Source: Prochlorococcus marinus XMU1411 (GTDB taxonomy: Bacteria > Cyanobacteriota > Cyanobacteriia > PCC-6307 > Cyanobiaceae). Taken from it: a DNA stretch of 64,000 bases. A program made the position numbers and the translations under genes. The stretch covers positions 291,647 through 355,646 of the forward strand of contig NZ_JAAORI010000004.1 of the NCBI RefSeq assembly GCF_017696075.1, written 5' to 3'. Below, piece by piece: positions 28,821-37,970 of this stretch. The notes under the pieces were generated by a model. The model saw only the letters and a list, made by a program, of their open reading frames with translations, did no database searches and was not told the DNA's origin. How positions within the stretch are numbered: position 1 is the stretch's first letter; every line of letters begins with the position of its first letter.

Positions 28821-28976
28821 ATGAATGATTCATTTGCTTCTACCAATCAGAATACAGAAATAGATTCTATTAATTCATATTTTGAGTGTATTACTGAATG
28901 CAGCATTGTAGATGGTCATAAAGAATGTATTACTCGTTGTTTAGAAATTCATTTAAAGGGGGGTGATCAAAATTAA
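28821..28976 (+). CDS. 51-aa twin CX3C protein
   Basis: Starting at ATG 28821 gives a polar protein with two CX3C motifs in a helical context: YFECITECSIVDGHKECITR then C. Spacing is C-x3-C-x9-C-x3-C, a helical-hairpin disulfide layout. A longer in-frame TTG start (28770) is less likely. It overlaps the next gene by 14 bp, with a strong AAAGGGGGG ribosome-binding site inside its end. Confidence 0.6.
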   Translation: MNDSFASTNQNTEIDSINSYFECITECSIVDGHKECITRCLEIHLKGGDQN

Positions 28977-29124
28977 TAAAAAAAATTCACCACAAAGAAA
29001 AACAACTTTAAAATGGAACTCGAATGGAGAGCTTTCGGAAATTGATATGTTAAGAATTTTAGAAAAGATATCATCTGATGATCTCAATCAATGTGAATTA
29101 ACGTGTGATTATGATCAATTTTGA
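28963..29124 (+). CDS. 53-aa small protein, GTG start
   Basis: GTG 28963 lies directly behind the G-run ending the upstream gene, so translation is coupled. The product is basic at the start, acidic later (GELSEIDMLRILEKISSDDL) and ends CELTCDYDQF. Function unknown. Confidence 0.5.
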   Translation: MIKINKKNSPQRKTTLKWNSNGELSEIDMLRILEKISSDDLNQCELTCDYDQF

Positions 29125-29247
29125 AATTAATTATTTCTATATTTTTTAAAAATTATTAATTACGCAAAAAATTTTGATATTAATCTCATAAAAATATTTC
29201 TATTAAAATTTATAAAATTTTCGTAAGATCATTATTTTTTTTTCAAA

Positions 29248-29388
29248 TTAATTTTCAAAAAGCCTATCTTTTTTTAAGAAAATTTTACTAATTTCTTTTT
29301 TTGTTAGTTGAATCGGTTTTACTAAACCTGAATCGCCATGAGTTGGACAATAATAAGTCATAAGCATCCACTTTTTTTCTTGATCCAT
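29248..29388 (-). CDS. 46-aa protein with YYCPTHGD motif
   Basis: ATG-started. MDQEKKWMLMTYYCPTHGDS continues with GLVKPIQLTKKEI. The C-P-T-H-G-D segment suggests a metal or redox site, though a single Cys/His pair cannot define one. Clean composition supports coding. Confidence 0.55.
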   Translation of the reverse strand: MDQEKKWMLMTYYCPTHGDSGLVKPIQLTKKEISKIFLKKDRLFEN

Positions 29389-29577
29389 AAGTAATCTTTA
29401 ATCTGAATAATTATCAAGTAAATAGGACGAATTATGAAAAAGCTGATGTTTTTTAATCTTTTTTTCTTTTTTACTTAATAATTTATAAAATTTTGAATCT
29501 ATTCTCACTAAATAGATATAAATACGCATGACTTTTAAAAAAAATCCTGCTATCTATAAATAAATTCAAAATTATTC

Positions 29578-29709
29578 ATGTCTTTAGAATCTATATTGAT
29601 GGTAGTCGCTCCAATTTGTCTTTTTACAGTAGGAGTCATTGTTTTGCCTATTCTAGTAAAGCCACGTAAACAATCTGGTTTACCTAAAAGGTATATACGC
29701 GGTCTTTAA
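29578..29709 (+). CDS. 43-aa membrane protein
   Basis: ATG-started. One helix (ILMVVAPICLFTVGVIVLPI, residues 6-25) and a basic tail KPRKQSGLPKRYIRGL. Function unknown. Confidence 0.55.
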   Translation: MSLESILMVVAPICLFTVGVIVLPILVKPRKQSGLPKRYIRGL

Positions 29710-29952
29710 ATTAATTAAGCTTTAAAGAAGAGCAAAGATAATCAGCATAAAAAAGAATTAAATAGATAAAAAAAGATTGTAATTAAAGAGAAAAAAAATG
29801 TAAGACACAATAATTTTATTTGAAGATGAAATTAAAATCGTAAAAACTTTATCGAAAGAAAATTTATAAATTCTTTTCATTATGAGATCCTGTGATGGAT
29901 AATAAGATATATAAATTCACTTTTATTTAACAAAATTATTAACAAAAAAAAT
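29710..29952 (+). other. AT-rich spacer upstream of the desaturase
   Basis: 243 bp with no supported ORF, presumably holding the desaturase promoter. No regulatory motif can be named with confidence. Confidence 0.35.
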
Positions 29953-31119
29953 TTGAGTAATATAAAATTTTCAGGTCTCAAAGGCCAAGCGCTTGTAATA
30001 GAGGATCAAGATATTCCAAGCATAAAAGAATTTCAGGATGTTATCCCAGATCACTATTTTAAGTGCAATACCAAAACTTCTCTGAGGTATCTTTTACAAT
30101 CATCTTTAATCCAATTATTAGTAGTTGGGATAGGTTTATCTATTCCATTCACCTCAAAAATGATCCCAATTTGGATTATTTACGCATTACTATCTGGTAC
30201 CACTGCAATGGGATTCTGGGTAATTGCCCATGAATGTGGGCATGGAGCATTCTCTAAAAACAAGACATTGGAATCTATAACTGGTTATTTACTACATTCA
30301 TTACTTCTAGTACCTTATTTTTCTTGGCAGCGTTCTCATGCAATTCATCATCGATTCACAAATAACATAACTTATGGAGAAACTCACGTCCCTTTAGTTA
30401 TTAAAGGAAATGGAGTTACAGAAAAAGTTGGAGGAGTGAAAGAATTACATTTTTCAAATTCTTTAGGTAAGAAAAATTACGGAATTCTTCAACTTGTTTT
30501 ACATCTAATATTTGGCTGGCCTGCTTATTTACTTACGGGAAGTACAGGAGGTGTTAAATATGGAACTTCAAATCATTTTTGGCCAATTAAACCATTTTCT
30601 AAAGCATTATGGCCATCAATATGGGCCAAGAAAGTTTGGATATCAAATATTGGTGTAGGTTTAACATTATTAGGCATTATTTATTTAGTTTTCAAGTATG
30701 GATTATTTCCAGTAATTGCTCTCTATTTTGGTCCTTTATTAGTGGTTAATTGTTGGTTAGTAGTTTATACATGGCTTCATCATACAGATTCAGATGTACC
30801 TCATCTTTCAAATACGGAATTTTCCTTTATGAGAGGCGCATTTCTATCTATTGACAGGCCTTACGGTAGAATACTTAATTTTCTTCACCATAATATAGGT
30901 TCTAGCCATGTCGTTCATCATGTATGTCCAACGATCCCTCACTACCATGCAAAAAAGGCAACTGTCTTAATTAAAAAAGCCTTTAAAAAAGCATATCTTT
31001 TTAATCCTGATCCAATACACAAAGCTCTATGGAATATTGCTTGCAACTGCATTGCTGTTAAGTCAGACATTAAGAGAGGAAGATATATATGGCAATCTTC
31101 ATACAAAATGGTGGATTAA
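29953..31119 (+). CDS. desA: Delta-12-type acyl-lipid desaturase (DesA-like)
   Basis: 388 aa from TTG. Histidine boxes: HECGHGAFSKN, RSHAIHHRFTNN and HVVHHVCPTIPHYHA, plus TWLHHTDSDVPH, the arrangement of DesA/FAD2 delta-12 desaturases. These introduce a double bond in glycerolipid acyl chains using ferredoxin, usually to keep membranes fluid. Distinct from the 27271 gene. Specificity is inferred from motif spacing only. Confidence 0.85.
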   Translation: MSNIKFSGLKGQALVIEDQDIPSIKEFQDVIPDHYFKCNTKTSLRYLLQSSLIQLLVVGIGLSIPFTSKMIPIWIIYALLSGTTAMGFWVIAHECGHGAFSKNKTLESITGYLLHSLLLVPYFSWQRSHAIHHRFTNNITYGETHVPLVIKGNGVTEKVGGVKELHFSNSLGKKNYGILQLVLHLIFGWPAYLLTGSTGGVKYGTSNHFWPIKPFSKALWPSIWAKKVWISNIGVGLTLLGIIYLVFKYGLFPVIALYFGPLLVVNCWLVVYTWLHHTDSDVPHLSNTEFSFMRGAFLSIDRPYGRILNFLHHNIGSSHVVHHVCPTIPHYHAKKATVLIKKAFKKAYLFNPDPIHKALWNIACNCIAVKSDIKRGRYIWQSSYKMVD

Positions 31120-31236
31120 AAACACAATAAGCCTCAATTCTTTATCACATTAATTTACACAAATCTGAAAAGAATATAAAAGAATTAGCAATAACTAATT
31201 TTTCATCTTAGAAAATACTTACAATTTTAAAATCCT

Positions 31237-31398
31237 ATGAGTGGTGACAACTTGCATGGCAAGCAGCCTATTAAATTTTATTCTGAAAAAATAACACTTA
31301 CAAAAGTTGAATTGTTAGAAAGACAATTGAGTTTAGGAGAGAAAATTTTAGATTTAGATCAAAAGCATAAAGAATGGAGCAAAAAACTATCTGGTTGA
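31237..31398 (+). CDS. 53-aa charged helical protein
   Basis: ATG-started, soluble: KITLTKVELLERQLSLGEKI then LDLDQKHKEWSKKL, one amphipathic helix or short coiled coil. No family assigned. Confidence 0.5.
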   Translation: MSGDNLHGKQPIKFYSEKITLTKVELLERQLSLGEKILDLDQKHKEWSKKLSG

Positions 31399-31449
31399 TC
31401 ATCTAACATGATGAATTTGAACGACTTATTTATATTTGTATTTGAGTTA

Positions 31450-32067
31450 TCAAGAAACTTTTCTGAAAATTATTGAAAAATTATTTGCAGGCATCCTAAT
31501 AATATCTTCTTGAGAAAAACCATTTTTCTTACTCTCATCGCAAACCTCCTCAAGATTTTTAATACCCCAAAGATCATTTTGCATTTTCAATGAATTATCG
31601 AAAAAATAATTACTTTGACTTGTATGTTTATTACAAATTTTAAAAGGCCCATACAACATCAAAAATTGTCCCTTATTGAGTAATTTTCCTGACTCTTTAA
31701 AGAGCGCTACAGCACAAGACCACTGTGTTACATGAATCATATTTATAGAGACTATTCCTTGCAAGGAATGAGCTAATCTCAATGGAATTTTCCAAGGTAT
31801 TTTTTCTACATCAATCTCAAGAGGCTGGGGCATTTTCTTAGTTAAGTTTTCATACTTAATCCAAGCACTTATACTTTTTCTATGAACTAACTCTAGATCA
31901 CTTGTTTGCCAAATTATTCTAGGAAAGCGTTTTTGAAAAACCACTCCATGTTCACCGCTGCCACTCCCGATTTCCAATACTGAACCTTTTTTTATGATTC
32001 TCGATAGTACATCACCAATGCAGTTTCTGTTTCTTTGAGTTGCTGAAAAAAAAAGTCTATTATCCAA
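31450..32067 (-). CDS. DUF938 SAM-dependent methyltransferase
   Basis: 205 aa. LFFSATQRNRNCIGDVL, the SAM motif SVLEIGSGSGEHGVVFQKRF, WQTSDLE and a late GPFKICNKHTSQSNYFFD-x-SL match DUF938, a class I methyltransferase family of unknown substrate. Length normal. Confidence 0.87.
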   Translation of the reverse strand: MDNRLFFSATQRNRNCIGDVLSRIIKKGSVLEIGSGSGEHGVVFQKRFPRIIWQTSDLELVHRKSISAWIKYENLTKKMPQPLEIDVEKIPWKIPLRLAHSLQGIVSINMIHVTQWSCAVALFKESGKLLNKGQFLMLYGPFKICNKHTSQSNYFFDNSLKMQNDLWGIKNLEEVCDESKKNGFSQEDIIRMPANNFSIIFRKVS

Positions 32068-32119
32068 AATTTAAAAAAATTGGGCACTTCAATACAAAGA
32101 ATAATTCTTAAATCCTGTT

Positions 32120-32230
32120 TTATCTAATCTTTCTCAATTTTGGAGATTTAAAAAACATTATTTTAAGACTAAAAAATAATATAAAAATAGTAAGAGCAGG
32201 CAAGATATAAAGTATTAAATCGGAACTCAT
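32120..32230 (-). CDS. 36-aa membrane peptide
   Basis: From ATG 32230: one helix (LILYILPALTIFILFF) and a basic tail KSPKLRKIR. An upstream in-frame ATG at 32263 would give 47 aa; I prefer the shorter form. Coding status moderate. Confidence 0.45.
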   Translation of the reverse strand: MSSDLILYILPALTIFILFFSLKIMFFKSPKLRKIR

Positions 32231-32368
32231 CAGAGAAGGAATCCTTCCAAAAATTAAATGCATGTAGTAAGTCGAGAATGACATAAATTCATATATATCT
32301 AATTTATTAATAGCAATTATTTGAATTCTAAAAACTAATCTTATTCAAAAACCAAAAATTCTCAAAAA

Positions 32369-32400
32369 AGAGTCAGCCTGTATCCCTACTAGCTGACTCT
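32369..32400 (-). terminator. Minus-strand intrinsic terminator without a visible gene
   Basis: AGAGTCAGC (32369-32377) and GCTGACTCT (32392-32400) form a 9-bp perfect stem. On the minus strand it is followed by a T6 tract. No minus-strand gene lies between here and the hli genes, so it may end a small RNA. Confidence 0.6.
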
Positions 32401-32643
32401 CATAACATATTAATTTAAATTACCTCTAAATGAGGGTATACCTCTTAAAAAAAAAGGTGAAAAGCTTATATTTTTTTTTCAAATTAAAAAAAATCAGAAC
32501 AAAAATTAAAACAATACTAAAGTATATTACGATACACATATGTAGCATTTTTTAAAATTTTCTGACAAAACAAGGAAAAATCACTCATTATCTTTACACT
32601 TTTAAATAATTATGTTATATTTGTTAACAATTACATTAATAAA

Positions 32644-32751
32644 ATGACTCCAGAAGCAGAACGTTTTAATGGTTGGGCAGCAATGTTAGGCTTCGTAGCC
32701 GCAGTTGGCGCTTACGTAACCACAGGCCAAATTATTCCTGGCTGGTTCTAA
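32644..32751 (+). CDS. hli: High-light-inducible protein (35 aa)
   Basis: The 35-aa product MTPEAERFNGWAAMLGFVAA ends GAYVTTGQIIPGWF. E-R-x-N-G-W-A-A-M is the chlorophyll-binding-type (ExxNGR) motif, with Trp in place of the common Arg. Hli/SCP proteins are one-helix thylakoid proteins protecting photosystems under stress. Its stop overlaps the next hli start as TAATG, so the two are translated together. Confidence 0.9.
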   Translation: MTPEAERFNGWAAMLGFVAAVGAYVTTGQIIPGWF

Positions 32752-32891
32752 TGAAAAATACCGAAACAAAAATTGTAGAAAAAGAAAAAATTGTTGCTGA
32801 AAAGCTCAACGGTAGATTCGCAATGATAGGCTTTATTGCTCTAATTGGAGCATATTTAACAACAGGTCAAATTATTCCTGGCTTTATCTAA
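32751..32891 (+). CDS. hli: High-light-inducible protein (46 aa)
   Basis: 46 aa from the ATG overlapping the previous stop. A charged N-terminus (KIVEKEKIVAEKLNG) precedes the helix RFAMIGFIALIGAY and the canonical tail LTTGQIIPGFI. E-K-L-N-G-R-F-A-M is the full chlorophyll-binding signature. Followed by a strong terminator at 32912. Confidence 0.93.
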   Translation: MKNTETKIVEKEKIVAEKLNGRFAMIGFIALIGAYLTTGQIIPGFI

Positions 32892-32911
32892 ATTAATCTT
32901 TTATCTTTTTA

Positions 32912-32941
32912 AAAAGCCTAATTTCATTTAATTAGGCTTTT
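32912..32941. terminator. Terminator after the hli pair
   Basis: AAAAGCCTAATT (32912-32923) and AATTAGGCTTTT (32930-32941) form a 12-bp perfect stem with flanking A and T tracts; it should work in both directions. Confidence 0.85.
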
Positions 32942-33301
32942 CTTAATGGAATTTTTTTGATAATAATTGGTTTTTATTAATTGCGGTTTGAATAATCCTA
33001 TTTGCAACAAAAAAGTGTGTTAAAAATCAATATAAAAACACTATCTTATTTCTAAAAATTAGATTCAAAGATTTTTTTGTTAATTTTAAAATCTATATTC
33101 CCTGGAAACAAATCAAATTAAGAAAGTTTATTAGAAACAATATGAAAGAACATAATTTTTCTTCCCATAAAGCTAAAAAGGAAAATGATTAATATAAAAA
33201 ACATTTTTAAAAGAAATATTAATTTGATTATTTTTTCTCCTTTAAAAATTAAATTTACTTGTTAAAAGATGCTATCTTTATCAAGATATTTCGAGGATTT
33301 A
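32942..33301 (+). other. AT-rich spacer
   Basis: 360 bp without a supported gene. A frame ending at 33193 stays open for over 60 codons but has no usable start except a late ATG giving 16 residues, so I leave it uncalled. Confidence 0.35.
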
Positions 33302-33430
33302 ATGAGAGTAAAGCTTGAACCAGAGACAGCATTTATTGGCAAAAAATTTGCTTATATATTTCTAGGAATAATATTTAGCTTGAATGCCATAACTTTTATC
33401 TGGTTTTTCTTATTTTCAAATTTAAAATAA
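33302..33430 (+). CDS. 42-aa membrane protein
   Basis: ATG-started. MRVKLEPETAFIGKKFAYIF leads into one long helix (YIFLGIIFSLNAITFIWFFLF). It lies between hli loci. No hli signature. Function unknown. Confidence 0.5.
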   Translation: MRVKLEPETAFIGKKFAYIFLGIIFSLNAITFIWFFLFSNLK

Positions 33431-33505
33431 AATCTAGATCTTTCGTTTAAAAGTATTAATTAATATAAATTAAACTAAAAGTCTATAAAAACAATTACTT
33501 AGAAA

Positions 33506-33712
33506 CTAAAAAATTCCTGGAATGATCTGTCCAGTTGTTACATAAGCACCTAATAATGCAACGAAACCAACCATAGCCCATCTACCGTTTACTTTCTCTG
33601 CATTTTGAGGATATCCATCGTAAGAAACAGTTTCATCAATGTAAGGCCTAGTCTCTGATGGGAACATATTCTGCCTTCCACCTGATTCTGTAGTAACTCC
33701 TGATTTTGTCAT
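33506..33712 (-). CDS. hli: High-light-inducible protein (68 aa)
   Basis: 68 aa with a long soluble N-terminus (GGRQNMFPSETRPYIDET) typical of the larger Prochlorococcus Hli type, then AEKVNGRWAMVGFVALLGAY and VTTGQIIPGIF. Chlorophyll-binding motif ExVNGRWAM intact. Monocistronic. Confidence 0.93.
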   Translation of the reverse strand: MTKSGVTTESGGRQNMFPSETRPYIDETVSYDGYPQNAEKVNGRWAMVGFVALLGAYVTTGQIIPGIF

Positions 33713-33944
33713 TAAAAAGATAATAATTGTTAACTAAAGTAACACAAATATTAACTTATGTAAACTTAAATCTCTAATAATTTTCCTCTAATTATTTACT
33801 TTATGGATAAATATGTGACATTTCTGTTTAAAAAAATTAACAAGCCTCATTTTAAAATCACTTTTTATTATCAAATTCGCAATCAATTATAACTTATAAG
33901 CATTTATACTCACAGTAAGTAATTTTACTTAGTAGAATATTTGT

Positions 33945-34038
33945 AGCATTTAGGAAGTGCTTAGCTGGTTAAATCAAAAATCTGAATTAACTAGATCGTC
34001 ATGAGCTTGCCAGTGGGATACTTGCAGGCTCTTTCAAT
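33945..34038 (+). ncRNA. Candidate structured small RNA
   Basis: Within a 450-bp gene-free stretch, CTGGTTAA (33965-33972) pairs with TTAACTAG (33987-33994), and GAGCTTGC (34003-34010) pairs with GCAGGCTC (34024-34031), the latter followed by a T-rich tract. A TAGAAT box lies about 15 nt before 33945. Base composition is richer in G and C than the flanks. No known RNA family recognised. Confidence 0.4.
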
Positions 34039-34165
34039 TTTAAAAGCAAGCAAAGTTACTAGGCATACAAATAATTATTTAACCTATAGAAAAAAATCTT
34101 AGAGATAAAAACTTATGTCAAAGATTTATTTATTTGCTAAATAAAAAATAGACTTAACAAAATTC

Positions 34166-34267
34166 ATGTCTTTAGATTTTATTCTCATACCATCTTGTAT
34201 TTTGATTATCCTTTTTCTTTTAAATCGAGAAAATATGATCTACAAAAAAAATCAAAAGGTTAAGTAG
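34166..34267 (+). CDS. 33-aa membrane peptide
   Basis: ATG-started. FILIPSCILIILFLL helix (residues 5-19) plus a basic tail. Its start context AATTCATGTCTTTAGA copies that of the 43-aa gene at 29578 (AATTCATG...), hinting at relatedness. Confidence 0.45.
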   Translation: MSLDFILIPSCILIILFLLNRENMIYKKNQKVK

Positions 34268-34401
34268 TATAGTTTTTTTTTAAAAAGAGTTAAATACTAA
34301 AGATCTAGAGTGCGTACAACTTATTTTTTTCCTTTAAATAATAGATTTCAAAACAAATAGCTTAATAAAGTTTGAAAACCTTAGAGAATTTAGTAGAGAA
34401 A

Positions 34402-34521
34402 CTATACTAACTTTTTTCTTAACATTAATTTATCCCAATATAGTTTTGCATTATTAATTTGATTTAATTTTTGTTGGCAGTGTATGCAATTGCATTCGTA
34501 TGTGAAATTTTTATTTTTCAT
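34402..34521 (-). CDS. 39-aa Cys-containing peptide
   Basis: ATG-started. TYECNCIHCQQKL gives C-x-C-x2-C close to the N-terminus, followed by a basic helical tail. May bind a metal. Small size keeps confidence moderate. Confidence 0.45.
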   Translation of the reverse strand: MKNKNFTYECNCIHCQQKLNQINNAKLYWDKLMLRKKLV

Positions 34522-34634
34522 GCTTTAACTCTTTTTTTTAAAGAAACCAAATTTCTTATTTTATTGCAAGTGTTAATAAATTATTTTTCTAATTTTTTAT
34601 TGAAATTTAAAGAATTAAAATATTTTTCTTAACT

Positions 34635-35918
34635 ATGAATTTCATATTGGTTTCTAAATCATTGATATTTTATAATATTAAAAAAGGCAGTAAAAAAACA
34701 AATAAATCTCTTTTGAAACTTTCAGATCAATCACTAATTAAAAAAACCATTAATAAAATAATTTCTCCTTGGTATTTACTTCCCTTAATAGATAGATGGA
34801 TATTAGGACAAATAATACCTCCCATGATATTTGCAATTTCTGCTTTTACAGTTATTTCATTATCAGTGGGGGTAATGTTTGATCTTATAAGGAAAATAGT
34901 TGAATTTGGTTTACCTTTATTTTTAGCTTTAAAAGTTCTTTTTTTTAGTTTACCCAGTTTTTTAGTCTTATCGTTCCCAATGGCAGTTTTACTTTCAACA
35001 TTATTAGCCTATGGAAAATTATCAAGCAATTCTGAATTGCTGGCATTGAAATCTTTAGGTATAAAAACTTTAAGAATTATTTCTCCAGCTATTGCTCTTT
35101 CAATATTTATGACAGGATTAACTTTTTACTTTAACGATAATCTAGTTCCTGCGAGTAATAAATTAGCTGAAACGACATTAAGAGCAGGAATAGGAAGTTC
35201 TTTTAGCGCAGAACAAGGAAAAGATAATATTATGTTTTCAAGATATGGTTCTAGGATAAATTCATCAAATAATAAACCAACAAAAATAAATACTTATCTT
35301 ACTCATATATTTTATGCTTCATGGTATGAAAACAATATTATGGAGGGAGTTACAGTTTTAGATTTTTCCAGAGAAGATTTTCAACAAATCTTAAAGGCAA
35401 AGAATGGAAGATTTGATAAAAAAAGTTCTTCTTGGATATTTTCTGAAGGGAGTATTGTATCAATTGATCCAAGCGGACAAACTACAAATATTCAATTTAA
35501 AGAGTATACATATCCATTTGTGGAAGGACCTATGGAGCTAGCAAAAGTGCCTAAGGATGCAAATGAAATGACTTTAAAGCAGGCTATACAAGCAGAAAAG
35601 ATTTATGAAAAAACAGGAAATTTGAAGGAAGTAAGAAGAATAAAAGTCCGTATTCAAGAAAAATTCACTCTACCTTTTGCATGCTTGGTATTTGGTTTAA
35701 TAGGAAGCAGTCTTGGATCTAAATCTAATTTAAGATCTTCAAAAAGTCAGGGATTTGGATTGAGCGTAATTCTTATATTAATTTATTATGTTATGTCATT
35801 TTTATTTAGTTCGTTCGGAGTAAAAGGAATTTTACCTCCAATTTTTGCTGCATGGTTACCTGTCTTAATTTCTCTGGGAGGTGGAATTTATTTATTAAGA
35901 AAATCAAGTTCCTTTTAA
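34635..35918 (+). CDS. LptF/LptG-family permease
   Basis: 427 aa. DRWILGQIIPPMIFAISAFTV starts a YjgP/YjgQ-type domain with three N-terminal helices, a large periplasmic beta-rich domain (about 140-310), and three C-terminal helices (FTLPFACLVFGLIGSSLG onward). In the LPS transport system this forms the inner-membrane channel with LptB. Cyanobacteria usually carry one such permease. The N-terminal 45 residues are poorly conserved, so the start could be later. Confidence 0.88.
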   Translation: MNFILVSKSLIFYNIKKGSKKTNKSLLKLSDQSLIKKTINKIISPWYLLPLIDRWILGQIIPPMIFAISAFTVISLSVGVMFDLIRKIVEFGLPLFLALKVLFFSLPSFLVLSFPMAVLLSTLLAYGKLSSNSELLALKSLGIKTLRIISPAIALSIFMTGLTFYFNDNLVPASNKLAETTLRAGIGSSFSAEQGKDNIMFSRYGSRINSSNNKPTKINTYLTHIFYASWYENNIMEGVTVLDFSREDFQQILKAKNGRFDKKSSSWIFSEGSIVSIDPSGQTTNIQFKEYTYPFVEGPMELAKVPKDANEMTLKQAIQAEKIYEKTGNLKEVRRIKVRIQEKFTLPFACLVFGLIGSSLGSKSNLRSSKSQGFGLSVILILIYYVMSFLFSSFGVKGILPPIFAAWLPVLISLGGGIYLLRKSSSF

Positions 35919-35989
35919 TATTTTAAGCACATAAATAAGAATATAAATATTTAACAAATTTCTTTTGCCTGTAAAAGGTTCTTAGATCT

Positions 35990-36574
35990 TTATTCCCCGT
36001 CTATTTTTTGATAACCGTACCAATCAGGAAAGTTGTTTTCTTGAATAAATTTATTTTCTGGAGTTAATTCTATTTGCCAATTACCTATTTTTTTTATTTG
36101 TTCACAATTATCACAACTAATTATCATTTCTAAAGAAGCAAGATCATCTTTATGCTTTTTTTTACAACCAATAAGCCATTTAGATTTAGCTATATTTTTT
36201 GCCTCTAATTTAGTTGAAGCTGTAACCAATCCAAACTCATGTTTTTCCTGCATGGAAGTTGGATTATAGCCTCCAATATTGACAAACCATAAATAATTTT
36301 TTGCCTTATTTTTTTTTACTAATTGCTTTTTATCTATTTTATCTTTTTCAAAATATTTTAAATTAATCTTATAGCCATCTATATATTTTATTTTTTTATA
36401 GCTATCAATATGCAAACCTTGTAGAGATCCAAACCAATCCTTTCTTAAAGTATCGTATGTATCCTCAATTTTAGATCCAACAACCCATCTAACATCATGT
36501 AGTTCAATATTAGCTTTTTCTGCTCTACCTCCAAGCACAACCAAATAAAGAAAATTATTTTTTAATTTTTTCAC
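35990..36574 (-). CDS. DUF1543 protein
   Basis: 194 aa. FLYLVVLGGRAEKANIELHD and FVVG-like VRWVVGSKIEDTYDTLRKDWFGSLQGLHIDSY form the first unit, and NYLWFVNIGGYNPTSMQEKH with a second HEFGLVTA unit the next. This duplicated layout is DUF1543. Function unknown. Confidence 0.85.
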   Translation of the reverse strand: MKKLKNNFLYLVVLGGRAEKANIELHDVRWVVGSKIEDTYDTLRKDWFGSLQGLHIDSYKKIKYIDGYKINLKYFEKDKIDKKQLVKKNKAKNYLWFVNIGGYNPTSMQEKHEFGLVTASTKLEAKNIAKSKWLIGCKKKHKDDLASLEMIISCDNCEQIKKIGNWQIELTPENKFIQENNFPDWYGYQKIDGE

Positions 36575-36659
36575 TTTTAATAAATAAACTTAATTTAAAC
36601 TTTAATTTGAATTTTTAAAATTTACCTTATAGATTATTTTTACTAATTCAGAGATTCTG

Positions 36660-36803
36660 TTAATTAAACCAACCTTTTTTCTTTTCTTTAACTTTTGGTG
36701 AAGTCTGAATCTTAGTCTCTTCATCTACTCTACCTTTAATAATCATTAAGGGTACTATTGCCCATAAAGCTAAAAATAATATCCAAAATAGGTAAATGTT
36801 CAT
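36660..36803 (-). CDS. 47-aa membrane protein
   Basis: ATG-started. One helix (IYLFWILFLALWAIVPLMII) and a charged tail ending KEKKKGWFN. Function unknown. Confidence 0.55.
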   Translation of the reverse strand: MNIYLFWILFLALWAIVPLMIIKGRVDEETKIQTSPKVKEKKKGWFN

Positions 36804-37161
36804 ACTATTAAAAAATCAATAAAATCATAATAAAATTAATTAAATATGATTCGTGAGTTTCTTTCTAAAGTTCTAATTTAGATGTATAATCAAAAATTTA
36901 TTTTTAATGAAAGCTGTAAAAATTATCTAATAATTTTCATATGAAAATTAGGTTCCTAAAAGAATTTTAAAAAGTATAAATTAGAAATTTTTTTAGGTAA
37001 TTAAAATAATCGCACTATACAAAACCACTGCTTTGCTTCAGGATAAGTAGAGTGCATTCTTATAATGACACGATAAAATTATTTTCGTGAATATTTTAAA
37101 TCAACCTAATTTTTATATAAAATTGATTTAGCTTAATCAAAGATGATTGAAAAAATGTGAT
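36804..37161 (+). other. Gene-free stretch with a hairpin
   Basis: 358 bp. The only structure seen is GCACTATAC (37012-37020) pairing with GTAGAGTGC (37047-37055) except for one A-G mismatch, followed by a TATAAT box near 37060. It may be a small RNA or a promoter region. Confidence 0.35.
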
Positions 37162-37380
37162 TTATGTCATAAGCCAGATAAAATTCATTACAGAGTTAAA
37201 TCCATAATTCATAGAGACTGGATTTTTTGTTGTAAAGAATGTTGGATTGTAATTTCTACACATAATGATTATTCCTACGGGGGCACAAGAAAGTCCAAAT
37301 AAAAAATTACACTTCACTAAAAAAATTACCAAAAATAAACTTAAATTTAATAGCAAAAAAAATAATTTATTCTTTATCAA
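37162..37380 (-). CDS. Hypothetical 72-aa ORF
   Basis: Hydrophobic N-terminus (LFFLLLNLSLFLVIFLV) followed by CAPVGIIIMCRNYNPTFF, possibly an exported Cys peptide. AT-rich and unsupported by context, so low confidence. On the other strand a 24-aa helix peptide begins at 37380. Confidence 0.3.
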   Translation of the reverse strand: MIKNKLFFLLLNLSLFLVIFLVKCNFLFGLSCAPVGIIIMCRNYNPTFFTTKNPVSMNYGFNSVMNFIWLMT

Positions 37381-37493
37381 TGTTTGGACTTGTAATCATT
37401 TTGGGATTACTATTATTTTTTATTTCGAAATCTAAAAAAATGAATCGACCATAACAAATAAATCGATTTCATTTGAGAAAAGATTTTAATTTT

Positions 37494-37970
37494 CTAAAAA
37501 AAATCATTAATTTCTTTTTTTATAGATTTATATTCTAAATTAATTTCTTTAATAAATTCATCTACTTCTTTTTTAGTATTCTTATATTCATTTATTTTTT
37601 GTTTGGTTTTCTCGTAGAAAATGGATTCAAATTTTCCTGGACTTACCTCCTCAATCCAATATCCTGCTAAACAATAAATTTTATTTGGAACAAAATTTAT
37701 AATAAATAATTTTTTGGATTTTTTATATTGATCAATTATCTTATTGGCAAAATTACCATTAGTTTTATTAGTCCCAAATAGAGCAATATCTTTTGCTAAA
37801 GACTTAAAATTCTTCGATAGATTCTTTCTTTTTTCTAATGTATTTCTAGAAATTATTTTTTCTAGAGAATAACAATAATCGAAAAAATTAGTATTTTCTT
37901 TTTTTGAAGGATATATAGTTATGAGTGAACTTAAAAGTAAAACAGAAGTTAAAATAAATTTTTTAAACAT
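37494..37970 (-). CDS. Hypothetical exported protein
   Basis: Starting at ATG 37970 gives a signal peptide (MFKKFILTSVLLLSSLITIY), then a helical, Lys-rich soluble domain with two Cys (FFDYCYSLEK, KIYCLAGYWIEE). An in-frame ATG at 37994 would add eight residues before the signal. Family unknown. Confidence 0.6.
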   Translation of the reverse strand: MFKKFILTSVLLLSSLITIYPSKKENTNFFDYCYSLEKIISRNTLEKRKNLSKNFKSLAKDIALFGTNKTNGNFANKIIDQYKKSKKLFIINFVPNKIYCLAGYWIEEVSPGKFESIFYEKTKQKINEYKNTKKEVDEFIKEINLEYKSIKKEINDFF

